The translations under genes were made by a program, and so were the position numbers. Shown here piece after piece: positions 13,764 to 25,046 of a stretch of DNA of 64,000 nucleotides. Under the pieces are notes generated by a model. That model saw only the letters and a list, made by a program, of their open reading frames with translations, searched no databases and had not been told where the DNA came from. The DNA lies in NCBI GenBank assembly GCA_022818135.1, contig JAFMSR010000005.1, positions 32,867,981 through 32,931,980 on the forward strand, in the 5' to 3' direction. Source of the stretch: Saxidomus purpurata. Lineage: Eukaryota; Mollusca; Bivalvia; Venerida; Veneridae. The stretch's first letter is position 1. Each line of letters opens with the position of its first letter.

Positions 13764-14870
13764 CACCTTACACTGAGGCCCACAACTTTAGTATAACCAC
13801 TGAGAACAAGAACGTTTGTATTAGCATTAAGGTCCATAACTTTCGTATAACCACTAAGGCCCAAAACTTTCGTTTTAACCCTGAAGCCCACAACTTTCGT
13901 ATAACCACTGAGGCCAACAACTTTCGTTTTAACCCTGAGGCCCACAACTTTCGTACAACCACTGAGACCCACAACTTTTGTATAACCACTGAGACCCACA
14001 ACTTTTGTTTAACCACTGAGGCCCACAACTTTGTTATAACCACTTGCTACAACTTTCGTATAAGCACTGAGACCCATTAATTTCGTATAACCACTGAGGC
14101 TTATAACCATCCAAGGTCTTTCAAATAGTACTATTTGAAAGACCTTGAACCATCCTATAACGACTGAGGCCCAAAATCTTCCTACAACCACTGAGACCCA
14201 TAACTTTCGTATAACCACTGAGGCCCCCAAAAAAATCAATTAACCACCGAGGTAACAAAGCAAACACGGTAACAAGTACACGTTGCACTGAGGCCAACAA
14301 CTTTAGTATTACCACTGAGAACCAGAACGTTTTGTATTAGCATTAAGGCCCATAACACCACTGAGGCCCAAAAATTTCGTTTTAACCCTGAGGCCCACAA
14401 CCTTCGTATAACCACCGAGGCCAACAACTTTCGTATAACCACTGAGGCCCACAACTTGTGTTTAACCACTGAGGCCCACAACTTTCGTATAACAACTGAG
14501 GACCATAACTTCCGTATAACCAGTGAGGCCCATAACTTTGTTAAAACCACTGAGGCTCACAGCTTTCGTTTTATTACTGAGGCTCACACTATTTCGCTTT
14601 ACCCCTGCGGTCCAAAACTTTAGTATAACAACTAAGGCCCACAACTTTCGTATAACCACTGAGTCCCACAACTTTCGTATAACCACTGAGGCCCACAACT
14701 TTCGTAAAACCACAGAGGCCCACAACTTTCGTATAACCAGTGAGGCCCATTACTTTCGTATAACCACCGAGACCCACAGTTTTCGTTTAACCACTGAGTC
14801 CCATACCTTTCGTATAACCACTGCGGCCCACAACTTTCCTATAACCAGTGCGGCCCGCAACTTTCGTAAG
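13764..14870. repeat. 27-bp minisatellite array
   Basis: The unit is about 27 bp, centred on GGCCCACAACTTTCGTATAA plus CCACTGA, and repeats for about 1.1 kb with substitutions and some unit-length variants. Because 27 is divisible by three, most units stay open in several frames on both strands and produce repetitive conceptual proteins (NFRITTEAH on plus, KLWASVVIR and LSGYTKVVG on minus). I do not treat these as genes. A longer block is also duplicated: GTATTAGCATTAAGG occurs near 13817 and again near 14333. Confidence 0.92.
14105..14154. mobile_element. 36-bp perfect palindrome flanked by 7-bp direct repeats
   Basis: A perfect palindrome occupies 14112-14147, beginning CAAGGTCTTTCAAATAGT and ending in its reverse complement. 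It is flanked immediately by AACCATC at 14105-14111 and again at 14148-14154; an eighth matching C makes the duplication 7 or 8 bp. Deleting the palindrome and one AACCATC (43 bp) brings the neighbouring ACCACTGAGGC and ACGACTGAGGC to exactly 27 bp apart, the minisatellite period. This is strong internal evidence for insertion with target-site duplication. The superfamily is uncertain; an 8-bp duplication would suit hAT. Confidence 0.8.
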
Positions 14871-15649
14871 GAACATCCTTGCCCAGTCTCATCAACATTG
14901 GCTCAGCGGTTTCAGAGATGATGTTGTTTGAAGTAAAAGCTGACAGACGGACGACGGACAATCATCCCTACTAAAAAGTGCCATATGAGCTAAAAATCAG
15001 CAGTAAGTATTGGATAGGCGGCACACACTTGAATCACATATATTATTTTATTGTTTATACCAAATTATATTGAATGGCGCTCGAATGAGTTAAAATGGAT
15101 GTTATAAGGCATAATCCCAAGGCTCCAAACGATGGCGACAAGACACTATGCTAAAAAAATTTTTTCCAACAATTAAATTTTGATACAAGATTTCAAACAT
15201 TGTGTATTGATGTAGAACGAGTTTGTACAGAAACAAAATAATTAAGACTCGTAAAAATGTCTAGTTTTACAAAGGGCATTTGTTATTGTATAAAAACGAC
15301 ACAGGTGTAACTGGTAAACATACCTGCTCTTGTTAAATGTATATCAGGGAATATCGCTTCCAGCAGCTGTTACACTACTGTACAAGATAGATGCATCTAC
15401 TTTGCTTTGGCTTTTTTCCTCTGTCGAATGAATTTATTGTACAACATATCAGGTTATTTTCAGTCACTATGCTTATGTTAAAATGATAGACAATTATATA
15501 AATAAGTTTCACTTACTGAAATGAAAAAAGTAATCTTTAGATTGAGTTCATCTACATATGAGTTTAGCATTCTATTAACCGCTTTAAACCTCCTGTTCAT
15601 AACATTTGAGGAACTGGATCTGAACTGACTGGGTACTTTTCACTGTAAA
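14871..15649. other. Intergenic DNA, no gene recognised
   Basis: A short stretch after the minisatellite (CAACATTGGCTCAGCGGTTTC, then GACAGACGGACGACGGACAA) resembles the ends of bivalve elements with GACGGACG-type termini, so the minisatellite may be internal to a larger element. Nothing else is recognised. Confidence 0.4.
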
Positions 15650-16490
15650 CAATAGCTGTCCCTCATAAGTGACGAATCCCCCCGAAAGAAGTGTTTCACA
15701 GTCTATGTCCTCTCCATGTGCTCAACCATTGTGCCATATAATTTTAAAATCCTTCCATGCATTACAGAGTTACCATGCATACAGTATCCCACTACGTTTA
15801 AACTCTAAGTGTTGCCTTGACCTTTGAGGTAGGAATGCGAGTCTTGCACGCGACACATCGTCTTGATGTGCTGAACATTTGTGACAAGTTATTTTATATT
15901 CAAACAATACATGACAAAGTTACAGTCCAGACACGAATGTGTGCATATATACAAAATTCTATTACTTTCAAACTCTTAGTATGTCCTTGACCTTTGATGT
16001 AGGGACGTGGGTTTTGAACGCGACACATCGTCTCGATGTGCTGAATATTTTTGCGAAGTTCTTTTAAAATCCTTAAATGTATGACAAAGTTACAGTCCGA
16101 ACACGAATGTATGTATATATACAGGATTCAATTTCCTATAAACACTAAGTCTGACCTTGACCTTTGAGATAGGAATGTGAGTCTTGCACGCGACACATCG
16201 TCTTGATGCGCTAGACATTTGTGACAAGTTATTTTAAATCAATCAATACATGACAAAGTTACAGTGCGGACACGAATGTGTGCATATATACAATATTCCA
16301 TACCTTCAAACTCTAAGTGTGATCTTGGCCTTTCAAGAAGGGACGTTGATCTTGCACGCAACACGTCGTCTTGATGTGCTACACATTTGTGCCAAGTTAT
16401 CTAAAAATCTTTCGATGCATGAAAAAGTTACAGTTCGGACACGAATGTGTGCATATATAGAGGATTCCATTACCTTCAGAATTTAAGTGG
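15650..16490 (+). mobile_element. Element with internal 170-bp tandem repeats, copy 1
   Basis: It starts AATAGCTGTCCCTCATAAGT followed by CGAATCCCCCCGAAAG. Near-identical units then repeat: ACAAAGTTACAGTC-type words fall at about 15914, 16084, 16253 and 16423, a step of 169-170 bp. Each unit carries CCTTGACCTTTGAGGTAGG and CACGCGACACATCGTCTTG. The second copy is at 50211-51262. The layout of unique ends plus a tandem core is reminiscent of the pearl-type elements described in bivalves; that assignment is from memory. Confidence 0.75.
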
Positions 16491-16509
16491 TTAAGGGGAG
16501 GAGGTTGTT

Positions 16510-17110
16510 TAAAGGGTTTTGTATTTTCAGCTCTGGTGGCCATTATGTGCAGCGGAACGAGACCGTTTCAGCAATCATAAAAGGATGAAGTTTGGCTGAA
16601 ATTGGCCCAGTGGTTAAAAATGTGATGTTTAAAGGTTCTGGTGACCATCATGTGCAGCGGAGCGGAACCGTTTGAGCAGTTTAGAAGAGGACCACCCAAA
16701 CAACAACCCTGTGAAGTGTTGTTGAAATTGGACGAGTTGAAGATTTTTTTTCTAATTTACCTCTGCTGGCCATTTTGAGCTCCAATATTTATAAAGGACC
16801 ATTAAACGAACAATTGGTCTAGTGTTAAGGAGATGTTGTTGTAAGTTTTTTTTTTGTCTTTTAAGCTCTGGTGGTCATTATGTGCAGAAACCGTTCCGGA
16901 AATCAACCAAGGGACAATCTTGTGAAGTTTGGTTAAAATTGACCTAGTGCTTTAGGAGATGTCATATGAGGAGACGCCATTTAAAGGTTTTTCTATTTGT
17001 AGCTCAGGTGGACATTATGTGCAGTGGAGTAGAGCCGTTCGAACAGTGTTGGGAGAGGACCTTCTAAGCTAATACTGTTTAGTGCGGTTGAAGTAAGCAA
17101 AGTCAGAGTT
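16510..17110 (+). repeat. Degenerate tandem repeat (GGTGGCCATTATGTGCAG)
   Basis: GCTCTGGTGGCCATTATGTG-like words recur at about 16531, 16635, 16865 and 17000, followed by CAG(CGGA)-rich segments, ACCGTTY and TGAAGTTTGGYTGAAATTGG. Spacing is irregular, so copies have decayed or rearranged. It abuts the previous element and may be part of the same insertion or an independent one. Confidence 0.55.
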
Positions 17111-17619
17111 GTCATTTGAAGTTATGGTTGACGCCAATTCACCAAATTCATTCTATATTTTAATCACGCATACGGAGTGCAGGCTACTCATTCTGAGCGT
17201 CGCTGTAATAACTGCATTTTTTTAAAAATTCTGTTTGTAAATATGGCCAGATTTGTATCCATTCATAATGTCAAGGTATAAATTTCCCATCTACCATTTA
17301 GGACGAATAATTGGTCGTATAAAAAGTGAATCTAGATAGTTATTTGTCAGTTTCAAAATGTTGCTATTTATGTATTTAATTTAATTGTTTACGTGTTTTT
17401 TCTGAAATAAAATCAATCAATCGATATTTTTTTCAATCCTGGCGTTTACAGTTTCTGTGTCAAATTTTCAATTCTTGGAGGAAGCACTTATATCCAGGTA
17501 AAGTCTCAAATCACTTCGCCGTCGAATAGCATTCGATATTTTTCGAAATCACGCCTGTTTAAGGAACTTGAACTTCACATGTGAGTTTAACGGGCGTTAA
17601 AGGGAAATTAAAACTCTTA

Positions 17620-19379
17620 GGCCCGTATTCTAAGTCAGAACTCAAACTCATACTCCACTTGAACTCACTGGAGGAATGCTCAAGAAAGCTCGAGGAACAC
17701 TCAAATGAGTGGCTGTCAAGTATAGAATCGGTATTCATATTCGCCACTCAACCTTGACTATGGAGTATACTCGAAGTTGACTTACTACATGCATTCAGTA
17801 GGCAAAGCGTATTTTTTCACAGACTTGGATCTTAAAATTCTTAATTGATTAAAATAATTGGTAAAAAAGAAATTATCTGTCATAGAAAACAAAGGATGTT
17901 GAATATATTAAGTAAAAGAAATCGGAGTTGCACACTGTTTGCTGATTTTATATTTTATTTAAGTCTCATTTCTGCATATATCTGCTTGTTAATGGATAAA
18001 AATTAATTTCCAGTTACGGTACTTTCAGCTGCTGGACCACCTGTAGTATAATGCAAAACAATGATTATATGCAAGGATTTATTTAAACATTTCTTTCTTT
18101 AATTGAAAATATAAATGTTGCCTTTTATTATTCATATTTATCACGGTCGAAATAATGCAACCCTACCAATAGATGTATACCGCCTGTGTATAAAATCAAA
18201 GCGCTGTGAGCGCTGAAGGCCTGGGGGCTATAGATTAACTCCCCTAAAAACAACTTTTGACCTTCGTGATTTACGCTGAACCTTACCTAAAGCGCGGGTC
18301 GAAATGTGCATAGGGCGAAATTTAGTATATGACACAGAATGAATGATTTACAAATATATGGGTGGCAGGGAAGTTTGTTTTATTATAAAACGTACGTTAA
18401 ATGAAAAATAATCACATGGTCAACAATATCAATTGTTTGAGAGAACAATAAAAATAATTCAATCTGCGCTGATGATGTGGATCGAAAATTATTGTGTACC
18501 AAGGACAAGACCTTGAAACAGAAATAAACAAAGCAATACCAACAATGAAATATAAATACAGTACTGTACAATGTGTATAACAGGGAAAACCAAAAATGAT
18601 TCTTGGTTACCTTGTAGTTGTAATCGGCATGCAGCGTCCTCGATAAATGGCGTGTGATTTTGATCACGTGAGTTCCTTCTCGGGAATGAACGTCAATTGT
18701 ATCTTTTTTTTAAAGAAATTTATTTTTAGGTAAATATATATGTAATCGTTCGTAAATAACAAAGTTGTCAATGAAATAACATCAGAAATTTGAAAATCAA
18801 ACTACGAACTCTTTTATCGAATTCCGTACGTTTCCGTAAATTTCCGTAAATATCCGTACGTTTCCGTGATATGCATATGATTATCTTCCGTAATCAGCTA
18901 ACAGCGCAGTAATTTCTAAAATAGAAAAAAATGTGTAATGCAGCCCGTAAGCTATAGGCCTTTCTGCAATCGTTTGAAGTTGTATGTACTGTTTTTATTT
19001 GTAATATGTTCTTATCGTATGCGACATTCAAACAAAAGATTGATCTGGTCTGTCTTGCACTACTTTCCCAAAGCGCATGTTTACAGTTGTTATTCGCACA
19101 TAGCACAGTTAAATTGTCAGCAGTGTTTGAAATGTTGTATACTAACTTAAGCCTAGGGGACTTTCAGTCCCCAGGCCAAAAACATACAAAACATGCATTA
19201 ATGCTATTTTTAGTAAACTTTCGAAATTGGTTGTTATCAGAAAATCAGAAAACAGAGTGACATATTCCTTAGATGGAGTATGTGTCAAAGAAAAGTCACA
19301 GTGACTTCCTCAAACCCTTCTATCGGCGCAAGTATTGGTCACTGAGGGTTAGCTTGAGTTTCGACTTAGAATACGGGCC
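17620..19379. mobile_element. PIF/Harbinger-type non-autonomous TIR element
   Basis: Left terminus GGCCCGTATTCTAAGTC with AACTCAAACT; right terminus is its inverted partner, AGCTTGAGTTT then GACTTAGAATACGGGCC, giving TIRs of about 30 bp. TTA lies directly outside both ends (17617-17619 and 19380-19382), which fits the 3-bp TWA target duplication of PIF/Harbinger transposons. The 1,760-bp interior has no transposase frame. It includes a TTCCGTAAAT-type short tandem at 18830-18880. A related terminus, GGCCCGTACTCTAAGTC, starts at 19383 immediately beyond the right duplication. Confidence 0.75.
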
Positions 19380-19382
19380 TTA

Positions 19383-20529
19383 GGCCCGTACTCTAAGTCA
19401 AAACTCAAACTAACCCTTACTGAGTTAAGTAGGTGTAATTCCCTAACGGTACCATCGATCGCTCAGGTGAGTCATAGTTGGTATTCATAAAGGCTAGTTT
19501 CGCTGGGGTTCACTCCAAATAGTTAGATTTTGTTGAGTGGCCATCACGGTCACTTCAGATGCACTCAAGTAATGTTTGTGAATACGATAATTTTTTAAGT
19601 TAAAATTTTTCGCCTATCAGCATTTTATTATACAAGATGCATGTGGATCTCACTCATATGCCTAGGTTATCAACTCGCATTTTACCCATTTTGCATTAAC
19701 TACACATGTTATCAGCGCAGATGGTACAAAAATAAATATGTTATCCTTGACTGTACAAGATTGTCTCTGCTGCCAGAATTCCATCACATGGCTAAAACTA
19801 GCTGATTAGCGAAAATTAAATACATTTGTATGATTGATGGCCCTTGATGTACTCTGGTGACAAGATTTTGTCACCCGGGGTAGGCAGGGGGTAAGAGGGG
19901 GTAACCCACGCTCCAAAAGTTTTATTAATCCCATGGTGTCATATTTATTTTTGGACAGATTGGAATTAATTAAATGTTATTTCAAACCGAGGCATTCCTG
20001 GCCAGATGTTGATAACAGGAAGTTGATGGTGAATGTCTGTTTATCGCACAATCCAGAATCGACGTGTCTCTGCTGCAGTTGCTTCTCAACAGCAGTATAT
20101 GTCCAGTCTAACAGGTGTGTGATCAGGTGCATAGGAAGTTTCGAGACATTGGATTACTGGACAGACCGGTTAGCGCAGTACTCAAACACACCAATGCCAC
20201 TGTCATGACTAAACGCCACCACCTGCTCGGTCGTTTCAAACGTTCGCATTAGCGTTTATTTGTTCACTGTAACTTGCTGACTATAAATAAGAATGATGGT
20301 ATGATGATGATGTTTCTGCTGCTGCTGATGATGATAATAATGATGATGATGATGATGATGATTACGATGACGATAATGAAGAGATCGTTTTATTAACAAT
20401 TTAACAATTTACTTGCCCCTAAGGTGATCGCTTAAAAAGTTACATTGTATAGTATTTCATTAAGACTTAATTATTAAATGTTAAAGCGACTGCATAACAA
20501 GTTCTTGCAACTAAAAAATGACTGCTTCC
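19383..20529. other. Spacer between inverted element copies
   Basis: It begins with a second terminus of the same TIR family (19383 to about 19420) and then diverges. The rest shows no recognised gene. A 91-codon frame at 19933-20208 resembles nothing I recognise. A GAT/GCT microsatellite lies at about 20299-20380. Confidence 0.5.
20299..20380 (+). repeat. (GAT)n / (GCT)n microsatellite
   Basis: Runs of ATGATG with a short TGCTGCTGCTG insert, ending in ATTACGATGACGATAATG. Confidence 0.9.
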
Positions 20530-21983
20530 TTGCTTGAGTTCTGACCAATACTTGCGCCGATAGAAGGGATTGAGGAAGTCACTGTGACTTTTCTTTGACA
20601 CATACTCCATCTAATGAATCTGTCGCTCTATTTTCTGATTTTCTGATAACAACCAATTTCGAAAGTTTACTAAAAATAGCATAAATGCATGTATTGTATG
20701 GTTTTTTGGCCTGGGGACTGAAAGTCCCCAAGGCCTAAGTTAGTATACCACATTTCAAACCCTGCAAGAATTTTAGCCGTGCTATGTGCGAATAACAACT
20801 GTAAACATGCGCTATGCGAAAGTAGTGCAAGACAGACCAGATCAATCTTCTGTTTGAATGCCGCATATGATAAGAACATGTTACAAATAAAAATAGTACA
20901 TAAATCTTCAAACGACTGCAGGAAGGTATATAGCTTTACGGGCTGCATTACACATTTTTTTCTGTTTTAGAAATTAATGCGCTGTTAGTTGATTACGGAA
21001 GATAATCATATGCATATCACGGAAAAGTACGGATATTTACGGAAATTTACGAAAACGTACGAAGCTCGATATAAGAGTTTGTAGTTTGATTTTCAAATTT
21101 CCGATGTTATTTCATTGACAACTTTGTTATTTACGAACGATTACATATATATTTACCTAAAAATAAATGTCTCTAAAAAACAGATATAATTTACGTACAT
21201 TCCCGAGAAGGAACTAACGTGATCAAATTCACCCGCCATTTATCGAGGACGCTGCATGTCGAGGCCCAGTAAACGGTTTCACTGATTACAACTACAAGGT
21301 AACCCAGAATCATTTTTGATTTTCTCTGTTATACACATTGTACAGTACTGTATTTATATTTCATTGCTGGTATTGCTTTGTTTATTTCTGTTTCAAGGCC
21401 TTGTCATTGGTACACAATAATTTTCGATCCACATCATCAGATCATATCGCTTGAAGTTGTAAAAAGCGCAGATCGAATTATTTGTACTGGCTTAAACATT
21501 TTATAATGTTGACAATGTGATTATTTTTCATTTAACGTACATTTCATAATAAAACAAACTTCCCTGTCACCCATATATTTGTGAATCATTCATTCTGTGT
21601 CATATATTGAATTTCGTCCTCTGCACATTTCGACCCGCGCTTTAGGTAAGATTCAACGCAGAACACGTAGGTGAAAAGTTGTTTTTCGGGGAGTTAACCT
21701 ATAGCCCCCAGACCTTCAGCGCTCACAGCGCTTTGATTTTATACACAGGCGGTATACATCTATCGATAGGGTTGCATTATTTCGACCGTGATAAATATGA
21801 ATAATAAAAGACAACATTTATATTTTCAGTTAAAGAAAGAAATATTTAAATATTATTTTGCATTATAATACAGGTGGTCCAGCAGCTGAAATGTACCGAA
21901 ACTGGAAATTATTTTTTATCCATTAACAAGCACGCAGCTAGTGTTCCTCGAGCTTTCCTTGAACATTCCTCCAGTGAGTTCAA
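20530..21983. mobile_element. Inverted, end-truncated copy of the 17620-19379 element
   Basis: From GACCAATACTTGCGCCGATA to GAGGAATG (reverse sense) this is the reverse complement of most of 17660-19320, including GTCACTGTGACTTTTCTTTG, the GGACTTTCAGTCCCC words, the TTCCGTAAAT block and the AGCGCTCACAGCGCTTTGAT segment. It lacks both terminal TIRs and about 270 bp corresponding to 17710-17980. With the first copy it forms a head-to-head inverted pair around a spacer of about 1.15 kb. Confidence 0.85.
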
Positions 21984-22008
21984 TCAGATTCAGGATTATA
22001 AGAACTTT

Positions 22009-22098
22009 ACTGGTTGCACGTGCAGATTGAATATCTGGCTCGAGGATAACTGTTTTTAACGCGAGAGCCGGAAATTCTCATCTGCATGTGCAACCAGT
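22009..22098. repeat. Foldback with 19-bp arms
   Basis: ACTGGTTGCACGTGCAGAT at 22009-22027 pairs with 22080-22098 with one mismatch. The 52-nt interior shows no gene. It looks like a small foldback element next to the truncated end of the previous copy. Confidence 0.7.
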
Positions 22099-22701
22099 GA
22101 TATACTTTTTCTTGTATACCATTTTCTACTAAAAGTAGCAGAAAATAAATAAAAATAATGACTTCTATTAAACGCGCTATTTTCTTGTTGTAATGTACGA
22201 ATAACACATTCATTCATAAAGTAGTTCGTTTTGACGTCATTAATTCGTCTTACACCAGGGTTGTAAGAAGAGATTTCCCAGGACTGGTAAAAACTGCAGA
22301 TATCCCGATCTGGTATGCAAGAAACCCCTCTCCACAAAGTTATCACATTTAGCGAACAGCAAAGTGAATACACAGAGTTGCAATATATATCACGAATAAG
22401 CATGAAGGCCAAAGACCTGAGCTGAGCATCAGAACGACAAAGAGACATGTAAATCACATTTATTGATATATGTTTATTGTCAACTTTATAATAGTACACA
22501 CAATGTGATATAATATATAGTCTAACTTAGCACCAACGTATCTCAATAGTGTGTGCGGGCGTACATTATAAACAAAATAAACTTGTAGCACTTCTACTTT
22601 CATACGTGTTGTACTTTTCTGACTTGCATTGTTATTACAAATATCTATATTTAACATTTTTTAAGTCATAACAAAATAAGTTAACTTTAATAGCCCGTCA
22701 A
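22099..22701. other. Intergenic DNA, no gene recognised
   Basis: A 147-codon open stretch on the minus strand (22056-22499) overlaps the foldback arm and shows no domain or motif I recognise. Confidence 0.4.
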
Positions 22702-22809
22702 GAGCATTTATTACACTAGTGACATAGTAGGAGCATTTATTACACTAGTGACGTAGTAGTTTTAGTAGAAGTAGAAGTAGCAGTAGCAGTAGCAATAGCA
22801 GTAGCAATA
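22702..22809 (+). repeat. 29-bp duplication and (TAGNAG)n microsatellite
   Basis: The unit GAGCATTTATTACACTAGTG plus ACATAGTAG at 22702-22730 is repeated at 22731-22759 with one change. It is followed by TAGAAG/TAGCAG/TAGCAA hexamers to about 22809. Confidence 0.9.
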
Positions 22810-22826
22810 CGGACATATTTGGACGA

Positions 22827-22896
22827 GTACTCAGCTGAGAAAACCATATTGGACGAGCCGCTAGGCGAGTTCAATATGGTTTTCTCAGCTGAGTAC
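22827..22896. repeat. Perfect inverted repeat with 24-bp arms
   Basis: 22827-22850 (GTACTCAGCTGAGAAAACCA and on) is the exact reverse complement of 22873-22896, with a 22-nt loop. Each arm contains CTCAGCTGAG, itself a palindrome. Confidence 0.85.
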
Positions 22897-23514
22897 GAGT
22901 TTAACATAGGGCTGTTGAACCGCCCAAATATGGAAAAAATACTACGGCTGGAAATTGAAATATTGTGTGGCTTCTGTTTTATTTCAAATTCTCAAACATT
23001 AAAACAAGACAGAGCTGGTACCACATGTTCTGTGAATGTACTACGGCTGGATTTTTTGTACGCAGGTAATATATTGTACGGTCACGTGTTTCAAATAAAC
23101 GTTTTCGATTGGATGAATAAAAAAGATATAGAATATAGAATATTATTATAATGATATGATAATGATAACATCTTTATTCACGGAGGCTACACATTTAAGT
23201 ATTATCCCAATGTTCCATATGGGCCTCTTGATATATAAACAGTACAGACAATATAGTCAAAATTACAGTATTTACAAAGAAATCAAACAAAATATTGTGA
23301 AATGATAATAAAATAGTGTGGTATGTTAAAACGCTATGAATTGTTGCCAATGTGATGTTAAAAAACATTTGTTCTTATTTCAAACAAAAGGACTTGGTTC
23401 TACTCACGAAATTAGGTAAATAATTTAGCCGCTACTTTTACACTTTCCGTTCCGTATGGAACAGAATTTATCCCAAGCTTTTTACCCACAATACACCTGC
23501 ATATTTTTGCAAGT

Positions 23515-23532
23515 ATGGCGCCTACTGCAGAG
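23515..23532 (+). CDS. Possible first coding exon of IFT52 (6 codons)
   Basis: ATGGCGCCTACTGCAGAG followed by the donor GTAAAC would encode MAPTAE. Splicing to the acceptor at 29753 (pyrimidine tract then AAG before GGAATGGAA) joins in frame through a Gly codon to the IFT52 ATG at 29757, adding seven residues upstream of it. The intron would be 6.2 kb and contain the TIR element at 25047-27102. The support is only frame agreement, a plausible donor, and the acceptor-like sequence directly ahead of the 29757 ATG. Translation from 29757 alone already gives a complete-looking protein, so this exon could instead be untranslated, belong to another transcript, or be chance. Confidence 0.35.
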
Positions 23533-25046
23533 GTAAACACAATATTTGGTCAAATATATTGTAAAATAGAAAGTTAAAATCATTCTTACTCTTTGTGTAC
23601 GTATGGATATGTTTTCAAGACAAATTGTCTGTAATTTAAACAGAAAAGTTTAAGCGTTCGTTGTGTATACGGGCGGTAGCTAGGCACGCTTTCAGTTCTT
23701 TACTGACAATAATTTTCGTTGTCGGCAAGGAAATTATTGTTTTTAGATAGCTAGCTTCATTATCTAAATCTAAACCGAATATTCTCTGAAATCATCAGGC
23801 AGCTTTAATCCACCTTTTTTTCCAACGTATTTCTGTAATGTGTTAACATTTGAAACTACTTGGGAAAAGGTGGATTGGAGTTGCTTACTGATTTTAGAGT
23901 AGGATGGAGTTCTGTTGTATTCTCGGCTTTGCACATCCAGGTTCTGATAAATTATTTATGCTCAGGAAAAGTGTTTCCTCAGCTGTCATTGTTGGTCTAT
24001 ATGCATCTTTAACTTTGAATAATACAGTTACCAAGATTCGGAAAATGAATTTCTTTGAAAGCTTGTTTTCAGATTCCAGTTATATTGTTACATCTTTGTA
24101 CTATGTATGTATATATACAATGTATTTTCGAGAATAAATATTGTTTTAACTAACTAATTACCAAGATTAGAAATGAAAGAAGACAACGATCTTTCATTAC
24201 CTTGAAACCATCACATTGTTTTTATAATAATTATATGTTGTTAAAATGTAGTGTCATATATTCCCGAGCTAGTTTCAGTTTTGTGCTATAACGAGGCTCT
24301 GACGCGTTTTCCAATCAGGAAAGCCCGCTTCCTTAGTAAACAAAACCCAGCCTTACACTCAGAAGAAACTGACAAGTATGTTGCGCATCAATGTTAATTT
24401 ATTATAAGAAATACACAAACTGATGTAAAATTACCTATTTTTACGTACAACTTTTTATTCCATTCGATAACATGCCAGTGTTTTATGAAATTCAAGGTAT
24501 TATCTGGTCCGTCTGCATCAGTGATTACCTAAATTATGACTACTTCCTGTCAAGTAAAATCCACTACCATACCGCACTGTTTCTTGTCTTAAACAGGTGT
24601 TCTGTTGGGTATACTGTTCCTTATCACATGTATTTATTTTGGCACATTTCAGTTTAGTTTTCAGCTTCAGCCTACTTGTAAAAATGCAATCTTACGTCAG
24701 TATTCCCCCACAGGCATGACAAATAAACATATACAATGATGAAAGAGAAGGGTGTCTCAGGGTAAATGGCTGCTAAATTGCATGGTGTTCCAACTACAAC
24801 CTTACGTTATAGAGTTGGCATCATAGTTACAGTTGATACTGTCAAGTCTGGATAGAGCCAATGAAAAAAACAACAGAATCTTAATGTAAATGTTACATGT
24901 AAAATATACATGAAATGTATGTTACAATTTACTTGCAAAAGTACAATTTTCATTGATCAAACATTTCGCGGTTAAATAGTGTCTTTGTACCGGAACATAA
25001 TTTGCATTTCAGTTACCGTATGGTATAGCATTTTACAGGTCTATAA

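Noticed and set aside
13550..14921. Open frames of 60-149 codons on both strands
   Set aside because: They are translations of the 27-bp minisatellite and its edges, open because 27 is a multiple of three.
22056..22499. 147-codon minus-strand frame
   Set aside because: It overlaps a foldback arm, has no recognisable domain and no splice context.
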